Positions 18,539 through 27,705 of a stretch of DNA of 64,000 nucleotides are shown here, in pieces. The stretch comes from an uncultured Paracoccaceae bacterium (GTDB taxonomy: Bacteria; Pseudomonadota; Alphaproteobacteria; Rhodobacterales; Rhodobacteraceae). How positions within the stretch are numbered: position 1 is the first letter of the stretch; each line of letters opens with the position of its first letter. The position numbers were made by a program, and so were the translations under genes. The DNA lies in the NCBI GenBank assembly GCA_947499635.1, contig CANMPD010000003.1:203202-267201 (forward strand), written 5' to 3'. Below the pieces are notes generated by a model. It was not told the DNA's origin. It did no database searches and saw nothing but the letters and a program-made list of their open reading frames with translations.

Positions 18539-19119
18539 GACATCAGCTCTGCTGCGGTGACCAGCGATTCCGCCACATCGACCAACCGTTGGTTTTTGTT
18601 CATCGCGGTCTTACGCATAAGGGAATAGGCCTGCTCTTCGCCGATGCCACGTGCCTTCATCAGCAGGCCCTTGGCGCGGTCAATTACTTTGCGTTCCTCA
18701 AGAGCACGTTTGGTCTCTGCCAGCTCAGTGCGCATGCGTTGAAACATTGCAAAGCGTGCAATGGCTGCATCTAAAATGGGTTTCATGCGGGTGGGTTGCA
18801 TCCCATCAACCACATAGGCTGATACTCCGGCCTCAATCGCTGCGGTGGACATACCTTCGTCGGAGCGGTCCACAAACATCGCAACCGGGCGCTCTAGCGG
18901 GCCAGAGGCCAGTGTCAGCTCTTCCAACATGTCTCGGGACGGGCTTTCAAGGTCAATCAATACGACATCCGGATTGAGCGCCTGAATTTGCCGGGCAAGC
19001 CGATTGGCATCAGCAATGACATGTATTTCAAATTCCCCCGCGCTGCGCAGGCTCTCGTGCACTTGTTCGGCACGGTCTGGATCAGGTTCGACCAGAATGA
19101 TGGACAGTGGGCGTGACAT
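18535..19119 (-). CDS. nasT: NasT-like ANTAR transcription antiterminator
   Basis: RNA-binding response-regulator-like protein of 194 residues. The N-terminal pseudo-receiver has an Asp at position 56 (VVLIDLES), and the C-terminal ANTAR domain (about residues 135-190) shows RKVIDRAKGLLMKARG and the helical EEQAYSLMRKTAMNKNQRL. NasT is held inactive by NasS and, when freed by nitrate, binds leader RNA to allow readthrough of the terminator ahead of nrtA. It is the first gene of the locus. A TTGACA box lies about 100 bases upstream. Confidence 0.93.
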   Translation of the reverse strand: MSRPLSIILVEPDPDRAEQVHESLRSAGEFEIHVIADANRLARQIQALNPDVVLIDLESPSRDMLEELTLASGPLERPVAMFVDRSDEGMSTAAIEAGVSAYVVDGMQPTRMKPILDAAIARFAMFQRMRTELAETKRALEERKVIDRAKGLLMKARGIGEEQAYSLMRKTAMNKNQRLVDVAESLVTAAELMS

Positions 19120-19193
19120 GAATGCAGGTAGGCCATCTCAGTTAGGAGTAAGTAAAGGGTCTGCGGCGATAGTTTTGCAGGACAGGGAACAAC

Positions 19194-19221
19194 TGCATAA
19201 AAAATAACCGATATCTGTCAA
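19194..19221 (-). promoter_or_regulatory. Candidate sigma-70 promoter of nasT-nasS
   Basis: On the minus strand TTGACA (19221-19216), a 16-base spacer and TATGCA (19199-19194), about 75 bases before the nasT start. The -35 is perfect, the -10 weak. Confidence 0.35.
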
Positions 19222-19312
19222 AGTCGCTGTTTCGGTGCCTCACTTCAATGTGAGCTATGGTAGGTGTTGATCAATCTAGAACGGAACACGCGGATTCGGC
19301 GGGCACATTAAT

Positions 19313-20296
19313 ATGATACGTGAGTTGATCTCATTTCCAGCGCTTTTATCAGCGCTTATTTTGTCAATGACAACCTCCATACAAGCACAAGAGCAGACAC
19401 AGGGCACGCAGATCTCTGGGGGCGAGGGGTCTGAGCCTGTCGTGACGGGCAATTGGCAACGTATCGGATATGGTCGTTTGATTGACAACGACCTGTTTGG
19501 CGACGGCGATGATCGCTGGCGGACGGGATCGATTGTGTCGTCTCGGATTTACGCGCGCACATGGGACGGACATCGCCCAGATCGGTTTGGAGAGCTGCTG
19601 GAGTTGCGTTTAATGGGGCAGGTGATCAGCCCCGAAAACTTGCAAGAACAAGCGGAGGATGATCGAAATTTTGTTGGTAATCTTTCTGCAGGTCTGCACA
19701 CGCATTTTCAAAAAGGTCAGACTGAAATTAGCCTTGGGGCCAGTCTGGAACTGATTGGATCGCAAACTCGCTTGGATGATGTGCAAGAGGCGATCCATGA
19801 TCTGGTTGGGGTGCAAGGTGTCTCTGATGAGGTTGAGGACGCGCAGATTGACAACCAAATCCGACCAACGTTTATTGGCGAACTTGGCCGCAATTACGCG
19901 GTTGCTAACCTCGGTGTGCTGCGCCCGTTTGTGCAATTGCGTGCAGGGGACGAGACATTCGTTCGCGCGGGGGCGGATATCACACTGGGGACCTTGGGTC
20001 GTCGAGAGCTTTTGGTGCGTGACCCTGTAACTGGCCAGCGTTATCGCACGATGTATAACAGTCGCGGTGTCAGTGTCGTCTTTGGCGGGGATGTGGCATA
20101 TGTTGAGGACAGCGTATATCTACCGTCGCAAGGGCCCCGTGGATTTAAATCGCGCCGCCACCGTCTGCGTGGTGGTTTACACTGGACCACAGATCGCAGC
20201 GCATTGTTTTTTGGGCTGACCTATCTTAGCCCCGAGTTCGAAGCGCAAGACGAGGGGCAAGTTGTCGGATCGCTACGTTTGCGGTGGGCCTTTTAG
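19313..20296 (+). CDS. LpxR-family (DUF2219) outer-membrane lipid A deacylase-like protein
   Basis: A 327-residue secreted beta-barrel candidate. A signal peptide (MIRELISFPALLSALILSMTTSIQA) is followed by a region matching LpxR in GYGRLIDNDLFGDGDDRWRTGS, which contains the conserved Asn-Asp-x-Phe and Asp/Gly-rich active-site segment, and by alternating amphipathic strands ending with an aromatic residue (LRLRWAF), the outer-membrane signature. LpxR removes the 3'-acyloxyacyl group of lipid A. Activity here is inferred. The gene is divergent from nasT and ends 372 bases before rpsD. Confidence 0.8.
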   Translation: MIRELISFPALLSALILSMTTSIQAQEQTQGTQISGGEGSEPVVTGNWQRIGYGRLIDNDLFGDGDDRWRTGSIVSSRIYARTWDGHRPDRFGELLELRLMGQVISPENLQEQAEDDRNFVGNLSAGLHTHFQKGQTEISLGASLELIGSQTRLDDVQEAIHDLVGVQGVSDEVEDAQIDNQIRPTFIGELGRNYAVANLGVLRPFVQLRAGDETFVRAGADITLGTLGRRELLVRDPVTGQRYRTMYNSRGVSVVFGGDVAYVEDSVYLPSQGPRGFKSRRHRLRGGLHWTTDRSALFFGLTYLSPEFEAQDEGQVVGSLRLRWAF

Positions 20297-20668
20297 GTCA
20301 AAACAAGGTTGAGGGATGAGTTGATGAATGAGCTGCACAGGGGCCTCTCGCAGGTGCGCATATGGCTCGTGTGGAATATATACAGGACCTGCTGCGTGAG
20401 AGAATGTGCAAACATCTGTAAATGCGCAGTTGACTCTGCCCCAAACTCGTCTAAAAGCGCCACTTCATTGGTGTTGGTGGCCCCCGCAAGGGGATGCCTG
20501 TCATGGGGATGGATCGCAGATCTTACCTCAAGAGGACAACGCCCTTTATAGCCGCCGCTGATCCGGCTGCGTTCTGGCTGATTTAAGGTGTCATTCATTT
20601 TGGATGATGCCTGAATAGTGGGAACCAGTTTGGCATAAGCTGCGGAGCCACTAAAAGGAGATCAGCGC
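20297..20668. other. Gene-less interval upstream of rpsD
   Basis: A 372-base gap. A 101-codon minus-strand frame (20293-20598) has no Shine-Dalgarno and no recognisable domain, so I do not call it. The interval must hold the rpsD promoter, but I see no convincing -35/-10 pair. AAAGGAG at 20654-20660 is the rpsD ribosome site. Confidence 0.4.
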
Positions 20669-21289
20669 GTGACTAAACGTACAGCTGCCAAGTATAAAAT
20701 TGACCGCCGCATGGGCGAAAACATCTGGGGCCGTCCTAAATCCCCATTGAACCGTCGCGAATATGGCCCCGGCCAGCACGGTCAGCGCCGTAAGGGTAAA
20801 CTGTCTGATTTCGGTATTCAGCTGCGTGCGAAGCAAAAGCTTAAAGGTTACTACGGCGACCTGACTGAAAAGCAATTCCGCCGCATCTACGGCGAAGCTG
20901 AGCGTGTAAAAGGCGATACAGGTGAAAACTTGATCGGTCTGCTGGAGCGCCGTCTCGACGCGGTTGTGTACCGTGCGAAATTCGTTGCGACTGTTTTTGC
21001 TGCACGTCAGTTCGTAAACCACGGCCACGTTCTGGTGAACGGCAAGCGCGTCAACATTCCGTCTTACCGTGTTAAAGAAGGCGACGTGATCGAAGTTCGT
21101 GAAAAGTCCAAGCAAATTGCTGTCCTTCTGGAAGCGGTTCAATTGGCTGAGCGTGACGTTCCTGATTACATCGAAGCAGATCACTCCAAAATGACTGCAA
21201 CTTTCGTTCGCGCACCTGGTCTGGCCGACGTGCCATACCCAGTTATCATGGAACCAAATCTGGTTGTTGAATTCTACGCGAAGAACTAA
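20669..21289 (+). CDS. rpsD: 30S ribosomal protein S4
   Basis: Primary 16S rRNA-binding protein that nucleates 30S assembly. The 206 residues show the N-terminal S4 region ([22 protein letters not shown]) and the S4 RNA-binding domain ([34 protein letters not shown] is read across two lines of that domain). The four zinc Cys of the C+ form are absent, so this is the C- form. The start is GTG with AAAGGAG eight bases upstream. It stands alone, outside the alpha operon, as usual for Rhodobacterales, and is followed by a strong terminator. Confidence 0.98.
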   Translation: MTKRTAAKYKIDRRMGENIWGRPKSPLNRREYGPGQHGQRRKGKLSDFGIQLRAKQKLKGYYGDLTEKQFRRIYGEAERVKGDTGENLIGLLERRLDAVVYRAKFVATVFAARQFVNHGHVLVNGKRVNIPSYRVKEGDVIEVREKSKQIAVLLEAVQLAERDVPDYIEADHSKMTATFVRAPGLADVPYPVIMEPNLVVEFYAKN

Positions 21290-21316
21290 TCTTCGCCGAA
21301 CTTCACAGAATTTCGG

Positions 21317-21344
21317 AAGGGCTGCCTATATGGCAGCCCTTTTT
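21317..21344 (+). terminator. Intrinsic terminator after rpsD
   Basis: AAGGGCTGCC (21317-21326), loop TATAT, GGCAGCCCTT (21332-21341), then TTT. Perfect 10-base stem, 28 bases after the stop codon. Confidence 0.9.
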
Positions 21345-21437
21345 GCATCTAAATGACGGTTTTTTACGAAAAAGTTTTGGGACTGGGGAGCTTGTCACGT
21401 ATCGGTGGCTTATTGATTGCGTCAAAAGGGGACCTGC

Positions 21438-22010
21438 ATGTCTATCGTTCGTACCGCCACAGTTGCAGCTGTTTTTTTCAGTCTCACCAATGCGGTCTTT
21501 GCAGATCCTTTAATGTTGGTCCCCTCTGATCCTCAGCCAAAAGACCTCAAACCTGGTTTGGCTGTGCGATATGCTTATCCGCATGAGGTCAAGAATTTGC
21601 GATCCGCAGAAAAAGCGTTGGCGCGTAAATCCGAAGTTGGCACGCCCTTGGCGGGGCTTGATCATCGCGATACGCTGATTGGCGAAAAGGTCATGACATC
21701 GCGGCGGGATACTCAGGTTGCCGCGGATATTACTGGCTATGTCCGGTTTGATGCGCCGGGCGTTTACACAATAGATTTCCTCACCAACGACGGGCTGCGC
21801 GCAACGGTTGGTGGTCAGGTTGTTGGCGAATTCGATGGGCGGCAGTCTTGCGAAGAAACCTTTGCGGTTGAGGTCGAAGTGCCCAAGGCCGGGTGGTACC
21901 CGCTGCATGCCTTGTATTTCCAACGTCTCAATACCGCCTGTTTGCATATGCGGGCAGGTTTGAATACGGACCGCCCCACATGGATGCCAGATACGGCTTT
22001 TGGTCACTAA
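21438..22010 (+). CDS. Secreted PA14-like domain protein
   Basis: A 190-residue exported protein. I choose the ATG at 21438, with GGGGA six bases upstream, over the in-frame TTG at 21417. A signal peptide (MSIVRTATVAAVFFSLTNAVFA) is followed by a single beta-rich domain: AVRYAYPHEVKNL near residue 45, then GYVRFDAPGVYTIDFLTNDG, GGQVVGEFDG and PLHALYFQ, the pattern of PA14 domains, which often bind glycans. There is no membrane anchor or enzyme domain, so a periplasmic or extracellular binding role is likely. The two Cys near the C-terminal half (QSCEE and TACLH) could form a disulfide. It stands alone between terminator and hisC. Confidence 0.75.
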   Translation: MSIVRTATVAAVFFSLTNAVFADPLMLVPSDPQPKDLKPGLAVRYAYPHEVKNLRSAEKALARKSEVGTPLAGLDHRDTLIGEKVMTSRRDTQVAADITGYVRFDAPGVYTIDFLTNDGLRATVGGQVVGEFDGRQSCEETFAVEVEVPKAGWYPLHALYFQRLNTACLHMRAGLNTDRPTWMPDTAFGH

Positions 22011-22090
22011 GGCCGATGTTTGTGGTGACTTGCGGGCTTTTCCATCGTGGCTAACATGGTTATGAGAGAGAGGCACGAAGGAGCCTCGCC

Positions 22091-23176
22091 ATGACGCAGA
22101 TCACACCGCAGCCCGGTATTTTGGACATCGCCCTGTATCAAGGGGGCCAAAGCCAAATTGACGGCCATGCGGAGCCATTAAAACTCAGCTCTAATGAAAA
22201 TCCCTTTGGGCCCAGCCCCAAGGCGATCGCGGCGGCGGCAGCTGAAATGGCGATGATGCATCGTTACCCCAGCACCGATCACAGGGATCTGCGCACCAGT
22301 ATTGCCGAGGCTCACGGTGTGCAGGCGGACAATGTGATCTGCGGTGTGGGTTCGGACGAGATCATTCACTTTCTATGTCAGGCCTATGCAGGACCGGGAG
22401 ATGAGGTGATCCATACCGAACATGGTTTTGCCATGTACCGTATCTCAACCCTCGCGGCAGGCGCGACACCCGTCGAAGTGGCCGAGCGTGATCGCTATGT
22501 TGATGTCGATGCGATCTTGGCAGCGGTGACCGATGCCACGCGTCTGGTGTTTATCGCCAATCCGGCCAACCCGACTGCGACGCTTTTGCCAACGGCTGAG
22601 ATCACCCGCTTGGCTGATGGTCTTCCCAAGAGCTGTATTTTGGTTCTTGATGGCGCCTATGTCGAATTCTCTGAAGGTTACGACGGCGGGCAGACCTTGG
22701 CTGAAACACGCGAGAACGTTTTTGTCACGCGAACCTTTTCGAAACTTTACGGTCTGGGGGGGCTGCGTGTGGGGTGGGGGTATGGCCCGCGCGCAATCAT
22801 TGATGTGCTTAATCGTATCCGCGGCCCGTTTAACCTGTCTGGACCAGCCATCGCTGGGGCACAGGCTGCATTGGCGGACACCGACTGGGTGGCGCAGTGC
22901 CTGCGTATCAATGCGCAGGAACGTGTCCGACTTACGGGGGGACTGCGCCAGCTTGGGCTTGGCTGCGATGACAGCGCTGCGAACTTTGTGCTTGCACGCT
23001 TTGCAGACCAAGCCGCCGCCGAGGATGCCGATACATACTTGAAAGCTCAGGGTATCATTGTCCGCCATCCCAAAAGTTACAAATTGCCCAACTGTCTCCG
23101 TATCACGGTTGGACGCCCCGAGGACAATACCCGTGTCCTGGCTGCCCTTACTCAACACCTCACAGGCCCTGCATGA
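22091..23176 (+). CDS. hisC: Histidinol-phosphate aminotransferase
   Basis: PLP-dependent class II aminotransferase; converts imidazole-acetol phosphate to histidinol phosphate, and related enzymes also act on aromatic amino acids. Key signatures are [11 protein letters not shown], the PLP-phosphate loop [18 protein letters not shown], the YVEF segment, and the Schiff-base Lys in [16 protein letters not shown]. At 361 residues it is standard. It overlaps tyrC by ATGA. The hisC-tyrC pairing is recurrent in Rhodobacterales and suggests a function in tyrosine or phenylalanine synthesis as well as in histidine synthesis. Confidence 0.93.
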   Translation: MTQITPQPGILDIALYQGGQSQIDGHAEPLKLSSNENPFGPSPKAIAAAAAEMAMMHRYPSTDHRDLRTSIAEAHGVQADNVICGVGSDEIIHFLCQAYAGPGDEVIHTEHGFAMYRISTLAAGATPVEVAERDRYVDVDAILAAVTDATRLVFIANPANPTATLLPTAEITRLADGLPKSCILVLDGAYVEFSEGYDGGQTLAETRENVFVTRTFSKLYGLGGLRVGWGYGPRAIIDVLNRIRGPFNLSGPAIAGAQAALADTDWVAQCLRINAQERVRLTGGLRQLGLGCDDSAANFVLARFADQAAAEDADTYLKAQGIIVRHPKSYKLPNCLRITVGRPEDNTRVLAALTQHLTGPA

Positions 23177-24105
23177 GCACGCAAATTTATGACCGTATTA
23201 CCCTGATCGGCCTCGGTCTGATCGCGTCCTCTATGGCTTTGGCGATCAAACGCGCAGGGCTTGCTGGGCGAGTTGTGGGCTATGATCGTGATGCAGATGT
23301 ATGCGAGACTGCCCGCGAAATTGGTTTGTGTGACGAGATCTCAGACAGCTTGCACAGCGCTGTTCAAGAGGCTGACCTTGTGGTGCTATGTGTGCCCGTT
23401 GGCGCAATGGGAGAGGTGGCGGCGGCCATGGCGCCTGCCTTGAAAGCGGGGGCAACGGTGTCGGATGTCGGATCCGTCAAACAAGCTGTGATCGACGCGG
23501 TTACGCCACATATCCCTGAAAACGTGCATTTTATTCCAGCACATCCGATTGCGGGGACGGAACACTCTGGTCCTGCGGCGGGGTTCGCCGAGCTGTTTGA
23601 CAACCGTTGGAGCTTGATTGTCCCAACCGAAGGCAGTGATGAGACTGCCGTCGCACAGTTGCAACACCTATGGGAAGGCATGGGCGCAAATGTCAGTGTG
23701 ATGGATGCAGGTCATCATGATTTGGTGCTGGCCGTCACATCGCACACTCCGCATTTGATTGCCTATACGATGGTCGGTGTTGCCGATGATCTGCGACGCG
23801 TTACAGATTCCGAAGTTATCAAATACTCGGCGGCCGGATTTCGCGATTTTACTCGTATTGCGGCCTCTGATCCGACCATGTGGCGTGATGTGTTCCTGTC
23901 GAACAAAGAGGCGACGTTGGAGATTTTGGGGCGCTTCACCGAAGAGCTCTTTGCTTTGCAACGGGCTATTCGCACCGGTGATGGTGATACGTTGCATGAC
24001 TACTTCACGCGCACTCGGGCAATTCGGCGTGGCATCATTGATGCGGGCCAAGATACCGACGCACCGGATTTCGGGCGTGGTTCCAAAGTTGGATCAAAAG
24101 CGTGA
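23173..24105 (+). CDS. tyrC: Prephenate/arogenate dehydrogenase
   Basis: NAD(P)-dependent oxidative decarboxylation of prephenate or arogenate in tyrosine synthesis. The 310 residues have a Rossmann N-terminus ([21 protein letters not shown]), the LCVPVGAM segment, DVGSVKQAV, and the catalytic region [13 protein letters not shown], followed by an all-helical dimerisation domain with [16 protein letters not shown]. There is no chorismate mutase or ACT domain. Translation is coupled to hisC by ATGA; the stop TGA shares its last base with the following gene's ATG. The choice between prephenate and arogenate as substrate cannot be made by eye. Confidence 0.92.
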   Translation: MSTQIYDRITLIGLGLIASSMALAIKRAGLAGRVVGYDRDADVCETAREIGLCDEISDSLHSAVQEADLVVLCVPVGAMGEVAAAMAPALKAGATVSDVGSVKQAVIDAVTPHIPENVHFIPAHPIAGTEHSGPAAGFAELFDNRWSLIVPTEGSDETAVAQLQHLWEGMGANVSVMDAGHHDLVLAVTSHTPHLIAYTMVGVADDLRRVTDSEVIKYSAAGFRDFTRIAASDPTMWRDVFLSNKEATLEILGRFTEELFALQRAIRTGDGDTLHDYFTRTRAIRRGIIDAGQDTDAPDFGRGSKVGSKA

Positions 24106-24854
24106 TGAAGCGGCTGGGGGTGTTATGTGTGGCGGTCGGGATTGGCAGTACGGCTTTCGCCCAAGAACCTCGGCCACGCTTGCGTCCTGCGACCTCCGTG
24201 GTTTTGGCCAGCGCGGCGGTACCCGCTGATCTGACCGTTGATTTGACTGCAGCACCGCGCCCTCGTTTGCGCTCGACCGAGACACTTGAGAAGGTTCTGT
24301 TCGGACGCGCGAAAAAGCGGGCAGAAAAACGCAAAGGCATGGTCTGCCGTGATCCTGAAATCCAAGGCAGTGTTGTTGGCCACGTGCCGGGCCGCATTTC
24401 TGGCTGTGGTATAACAGATGCGGTAAAAGTCACCTCAGTTGCAGGGGTCAGCCTGTCCCAAGCTGCAACAATGACCTGTGAGACGGCTAAATCTTTGCGC
24501 GAATGGGTCGAAGACGATGTGCAAACGGCCTTTGGGCGCCGCCAGCAGGTGACACAACTACGCGTCGCGGCCCATTATGCCTGTCGCACGCGCAACAATC
24601 GCCCCGGTACGAAACTCTCAGAACACAGCAAGGGGCGCGCGATTGATATCTCCGGCTTTGTACTGGAAAACGGTGAAACTGTGACAGTTCTGAATGGGTG
24701 GCGGGACCGCAAGACCAAAAAAGCATTGCAGTCTATGTGGAAGGGCGCTTGTGGACCGTTTGGTACCGTGCTTGGCCCGAACGCGGATCGGTATCATCAG
24801 GACCATTTCCACCTCGATACAGCGCAGCATCGTGGTGGATCTTATTGCCGCTAG
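24105..24854 (+). CDS. Extensin-like (D-Ala-D-Ala carboxypeptidase-fold) secreted protein
   Basis: A 249-residue exported protein of the bacterial extensin-like C-terminal family. The ATG at 24105 overlaps the tyrC stop as TGATG. A signal peptide ([19 protein letters not shown]) precedes a Pro/Arg-rich linker (residues 20-65) and a globular domain with paired Cys. Metal-site residues resembling those of LAS peptidases are visible: HSKGRAIDISGF and DHFHLD near the C-terminus. A role in trimming or binding peptidoglycan is likely; no activity has been assigned to the bacterial family with confidence. It is a conserved third gene after hisC-tyrC in related genomes, to my knowledge. Confidence 0.8.
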   Translation: MKRLGVLCVAVGIGSTAFAQEPRPRLRPATSVVLASAAVPADLTVDLTAAPRPRLRSTETLEKVLFGRAKKRAEKRKGMVCRDPEIQGSVVGHVPGRISGCGITDAVKVTSVAGVSLSQAATMTCETAKSLREWVEDDVQTAFGRRQQVTQLRVAAHYACRTRNNRPGTKLSEHSKGRAIDISGFVLENGETVTVLNGWRDRKTKKALQSMWKGACGPFGTVLGPNADRYHQDHFHLDTAQHRGGSYCR

Positions 24855-24862
24855 AAAGGCCT

Positions 24863-25858
24863 TTACCGTAAAAAAATACGCGGCGCAGGCCCCAAAGGAA
24901 CCGGCCCCAACGTTACATAGCCATCACGAAACCCCAGTGTTATGTCCAAATCTTGCTGATTGCCGCTGCTGCGTGCCATAAACCCCAAAAGGCGCGTGGC
25001 CCCGTCGTGGGCTTGGGGTGTGATGGCTCCGCTTCGCTGTGCGAGATTAAGAAACTCCTGCCAGGCTTGGGCTTGAAATGCGATTTCGCCAGTGGGGACC
25101 CCATCCTGATCGATTGTAAGTGCGCCGCGGGCTTTGAGCCGCATGGCGCCCCATTGGGCTTCGGCTGATGTCAGATCAATGCGGCGGGGTTGTGGGCGGC
25201 TCTGCTCAACTGCGCGACGGTCCCAAGGGGTGTCAAACTCTACAGCCATATCGACTTGCAAGGTGTCCAACAACGCAGGCAGGGCCGCCTGTGCGTTTAA
25301 CACCCTACGCAGCTGTACGCCCGGGCGCAGACCTGCGATATTACCCGTGATTTGATAATGCTCTGGCGTGTCTGTTTGCACCATGGACAGAGTTAAACTG
25401 TCCGCAGAGAGAGTATCCCCGCCGTTCAGGCTCCAATTTTGTGCTGTTAAAGCGAGGCGCTCTAACTCCAGTGACAACCCCGGTGCCAAATGAAGGTTCG
25501 CGGACATGCCATGGGTCTCAAGAGAGAGGCTTTGATCATAATAGGATAAGCGTTGCTCGCCGGGGGCGATCCGCAGGGTTTGGTGCCCGGGCCAAATGGC
25601 GGGGCTGTCAAATTCTAACCAATCAGCGCTCCAGATGATCCCGGTTTCAGGATCAGCCAACGCAGGAAGTGGGATATGACTAATGTGGCGTAATGGATAC
25701 CCCGACAGGGTCGTGTCACCTCGGGCCACTTGCCAACCGCGCTGTTCTTGTTCTGTGAACCAGTGCTCCAAAGCGGAGTTAATGCCCCACGCTGTGGCAC
25801 CCCAATAGGCAGACCATAGAACAGCGCCGCCCATAACCACACGCAACAGACCTTTCAT
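24863..25858 (-). CDS. DUF2125 domain-containing protein
   Basis: A 331-residue protein with one N-terminal membrane anchor or uncleaved signal (VVMGGAVLWSAYWGATAWGI) and a long periplasmic beta-rich region. Recognisable features are the family's opening WxxxxWGINSALEHWF and the segment TTLSGYPLRHISHIP followed by LEFDSPAIWPGHQTLRIAPG. It is a member of a family of unknown function found widely in alphaproteobacteria; its repeated strand pattern resembles AsmA-like or lipid-transfer proteins, which is a guess. Convergent with the extensin-like gene (8 bases apart) and divergent from chaC. Confidence 0.8.
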   Translation of the reverse strand: MKGLLRVVMGGAVLWSAYWGATAWGINSALEHWFTEQEQRGWQVARGDTTLSGYPLRHISHIPLPALADPETGIIWSADWLEFDSPAIWPGHQTLRIAPGEQRLSYYDQSLSLETHGMSANLHLAPGLSLELERLALTAQNWSLNGGDTLSADSLTLSMVQTDTPEHYQITGNIAGLRPGVQLRRVLNAQAALPALLDTLQVDMAVEFDTPWDRRAVEQSRPQPRRIDLTSAEAQWGAMRLKARGALTIDQDGVPTGEIAFQAQAWQEFLNLAQRSGAITPQAHDGATRLLGFMARSSGNQQDLDITLGFRDGYVTLGPVPLGPAPRIFLR

Positions 25859-25925
25859 GCCGCTTATCCCTTTTGTTTCTATGTAAATTGCTGTTTACAG
25901 AGGCGACACAGAAAGGACCAGCACG

Positions 25926-26453
25926 ATGACAATGTGGGTGTTTGGATATGGATCGCTGCTTTGGAACCCCGAGTTCCCCGTTGCGCGCCGAGAAGTGGCA
26001 TTGCTGCGTGATTACGCACGTTCGTTTTGTATGCGTTCAATCCACCATCGCGGCAGTGTCGAGGAACCTGGTCTGGTTTTGGCGCTGGATAAAGTGCCGG
26101 GACACGATTGCAGCGGTCTGGCCTTGATGGTTGAACCAGGTCACGAAACGGAAACGCTACAGGCGCTGCGTGAGCGCGAATTGATATCTTCGGCTTATCT
26201 TGAACGTCATTTAGAGGTTGAGCTGGCGTCCGGTGAGCGGATAACCACCGTGACGTATATTATTGATCCAAATCACGATCAATATTGCCATCTTGATCTT
26301 GAAGAGCAGGCGCAAATTATTGCCAGATCTCACGGCAAACGTGGTGCGAACAGCGCGTATCTGTTTAATACCGCCGACCATCTGGCACAAATCGGCCTAG
26401 CTGATGCAGATTTGACATGGCTCGCTACACGTGTCCGTGCAATTTTAGCCTAA
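25926..26453 (+). CDS. Gamma-glutamylcyclotransferase, ChaC type
   Basis: Cleaves glutathione or gamma-glutamyl peptides, releasing 5-oxoproline. The 175 residues open with the family glycine loop VFGYGSLLWNPEF, followed by RSFCMRSIHHRG, the conserved GLVLALD and the catalytic Glu of ALRERELI. The end has the usual GxxxxYLFNTADHL. It is cytoplasmic and monocistronic, divergent from the DUF2125 gene, with a start at 25926 after AAAGGA. The glutathione-dependent gloB lies 7 kb away; no direct link is visible. Confidence 0.9.
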   Translation: MTMWVFGYGSLLWNPEFPVARREVALLRDYARSFCMRSIHHRGSVEEPGLVLALDKVPGHDCSGLALMVEPGHETETLQALRERELISSAYLERHLEVELASGERITTVTYIIDPNHDQYCHLDLEEQAQIIARSHGKRGANSAYLFNTADHLAQIGLADADLTWLATRVRAILA

Positions 26454-26532
26454 CCCCCAATAAACCTTGGCGAAGTTTTCCTAATCCGGCTAGTCTGTGG
26501 ATAGGATGAAACCCGTCAGGAGCTCCAAAACA

Positions 26533-27702
26533 ATGGCGCAGGACCACAGCGACACAAGGCCACAATTCTCACAACCTGTCCGGCAGGTGATGCTGATGCT
26601 GGTGGCCTTGGGCCTGGCTGGTACGGGTATTTTCATGGCCTTGCCGCGCGTCTTGCCGGTGTTTTTAGCCAATCCCTATTTGAACGGTTTTATTGCCTTT
26701 GTGTTCTCGATTGGTGTTTTGGCAACCTTTGGACAGGTGCTGCAGCTGGTCAATTCCATTCGCTGGATCGAAGGCTTTGCCAGCGGGCAGACATCGGATG
26801 GCAAGCGCCCACCATCAATGCTCGCACCGTTGGCGTCATTGCTGCGCTCGCGAGGGGCGCGGATGCAATTGGGGTCTTCGTCAACCCGCTCCATTTTGGA
26901 TTCTGTCGCTGAACGTATTGACGAAGAACGTGAAATCACAAGATACATTGTCAACCTTCTGATCTTTTTGGGCCTTTTGGGGACCTTTTATGGTTTGGCG
27001 ACGACGGTTCCTGCCCTTGTCGACACCATTCGCTCTCTTGCTCCGCAAGAGGGGGAAACAGGCACAACAATGTTCAACCGCTTAATGAGCGGCCTTGAGG
27101 GGCAATTGTCAGGCATGGGCGTGGCCTTTGCCTCGTCGCTGTTGGGCTTGGCGGGGTCTTTGATCGTTGGCCTGCTCGAGCTGTTTGCAAGTCATGGGCA
27201 AAACCGGTTTTACCGCCAACTTGAAGAATGGTTGACCTCCTTCACACGCGTCGGCCTGTCGTCCGGTGATGACACTGGCAGCGAGGGCGGCGCAGTGAGC
27301 CAAGTGCTCGATACGATGATCGAACAGATGGATGCTTTGCAGGCCATGTTCGTGGAAAGCTCGCAAAGCCGCGCGACGGTTGAAGATAAAATAAGCCGCC
27401 TTGCGGACAGCATCGACGCAATGAACCGCCGCCAAGATGACACCGCCACGATCGCATCCGCCCTCGAACGGGTTGCTGTGGGGCAAGAATCCCTAACCGA
27501 ATTGATGCGAGCCCATGGGGATGTTGGCATTGATGCCGAAAGCCGCATGCGTTTGCGCTCGATCGATGTACAGATGTTGCGCATCCTCGAAGAACTTTCT
27601 GCAGGTCGTCAAGAAAGCTTGGCTGAACTGCGCAAAGATATCGACCTTCTGGTCAGAGCATTTGCCCCCCCGCGTACGCGCCGTCACGATGGTGAGGTCT
27701 AG
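26533..27702 (+). CDS. MotA/TolQ/ExbB-like proton-channel protein
   Basis: A 389-residue inner-membrane protein. I start it at the ATG at 26533, which has AGGAG ten bases upstream. Two membrane helices come first (about residues 15-36 and 45-75), then a cytoplasmic loop, then the MotA/TolQ/ExbB core with LLIFLGLLGTFYGLATTVPALVDTI and GMGVAFASSLLGLAGSLIVGLLELFA. After the core, about 150 residues form a helical cytoplasmic tail (heptad-like, for example IDSMNRRQDD-type repeats). TolQ and ExbB lack such a tail; ZorA of the Zorya system has one. The next gene, three bases on, encodes the matching OmpA-type partner, so the pair is probably a proton-driven stator-like complex of unknown purpose. 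Confidence 0.85.
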   Translation: MAQDHSDTRPQFSQPVRQVMLMLVALGLAGTGIFMALPRVLPVFLANPYLNGFIAFVFSIGVLATFGQVLQLVNSIRWIEGFASGQTSDGKRPPSMLAPLASLLRSRGARMQLGSSSTRSILDSVAERIDEEREITRYIVNLLIFLGLLGTFYGLATTVPALVDTIRSLAPQEGETGTTMFNRLMSGLEGQLSGMGVAFASSLLGLAGSLIVGLLELFASHGQNRFYRQLEEWLTSFTRVGLSSGDDTGSEGGAVSQVLDTMIEQMDALQAMFVESSQSRATVEDKISRLADSIDAMNRRQDDTATIASALERVAVGQESLTELMRAHGDVGIDAESRMRLRSIDVQMLRILEELSAGRQESLAELRKDIDLLVRAFAPPRTRRHDGEV

Positions 27703-27705
27703 ACC

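Noticed and set aside
20293..20598. 101-codon minus-strand frame upstream of rpsD
   Set aside because: No ribosome site, no domain, no membrane or signal pattern, and overlap with the lpxR-like stop region; not supported as a gene.
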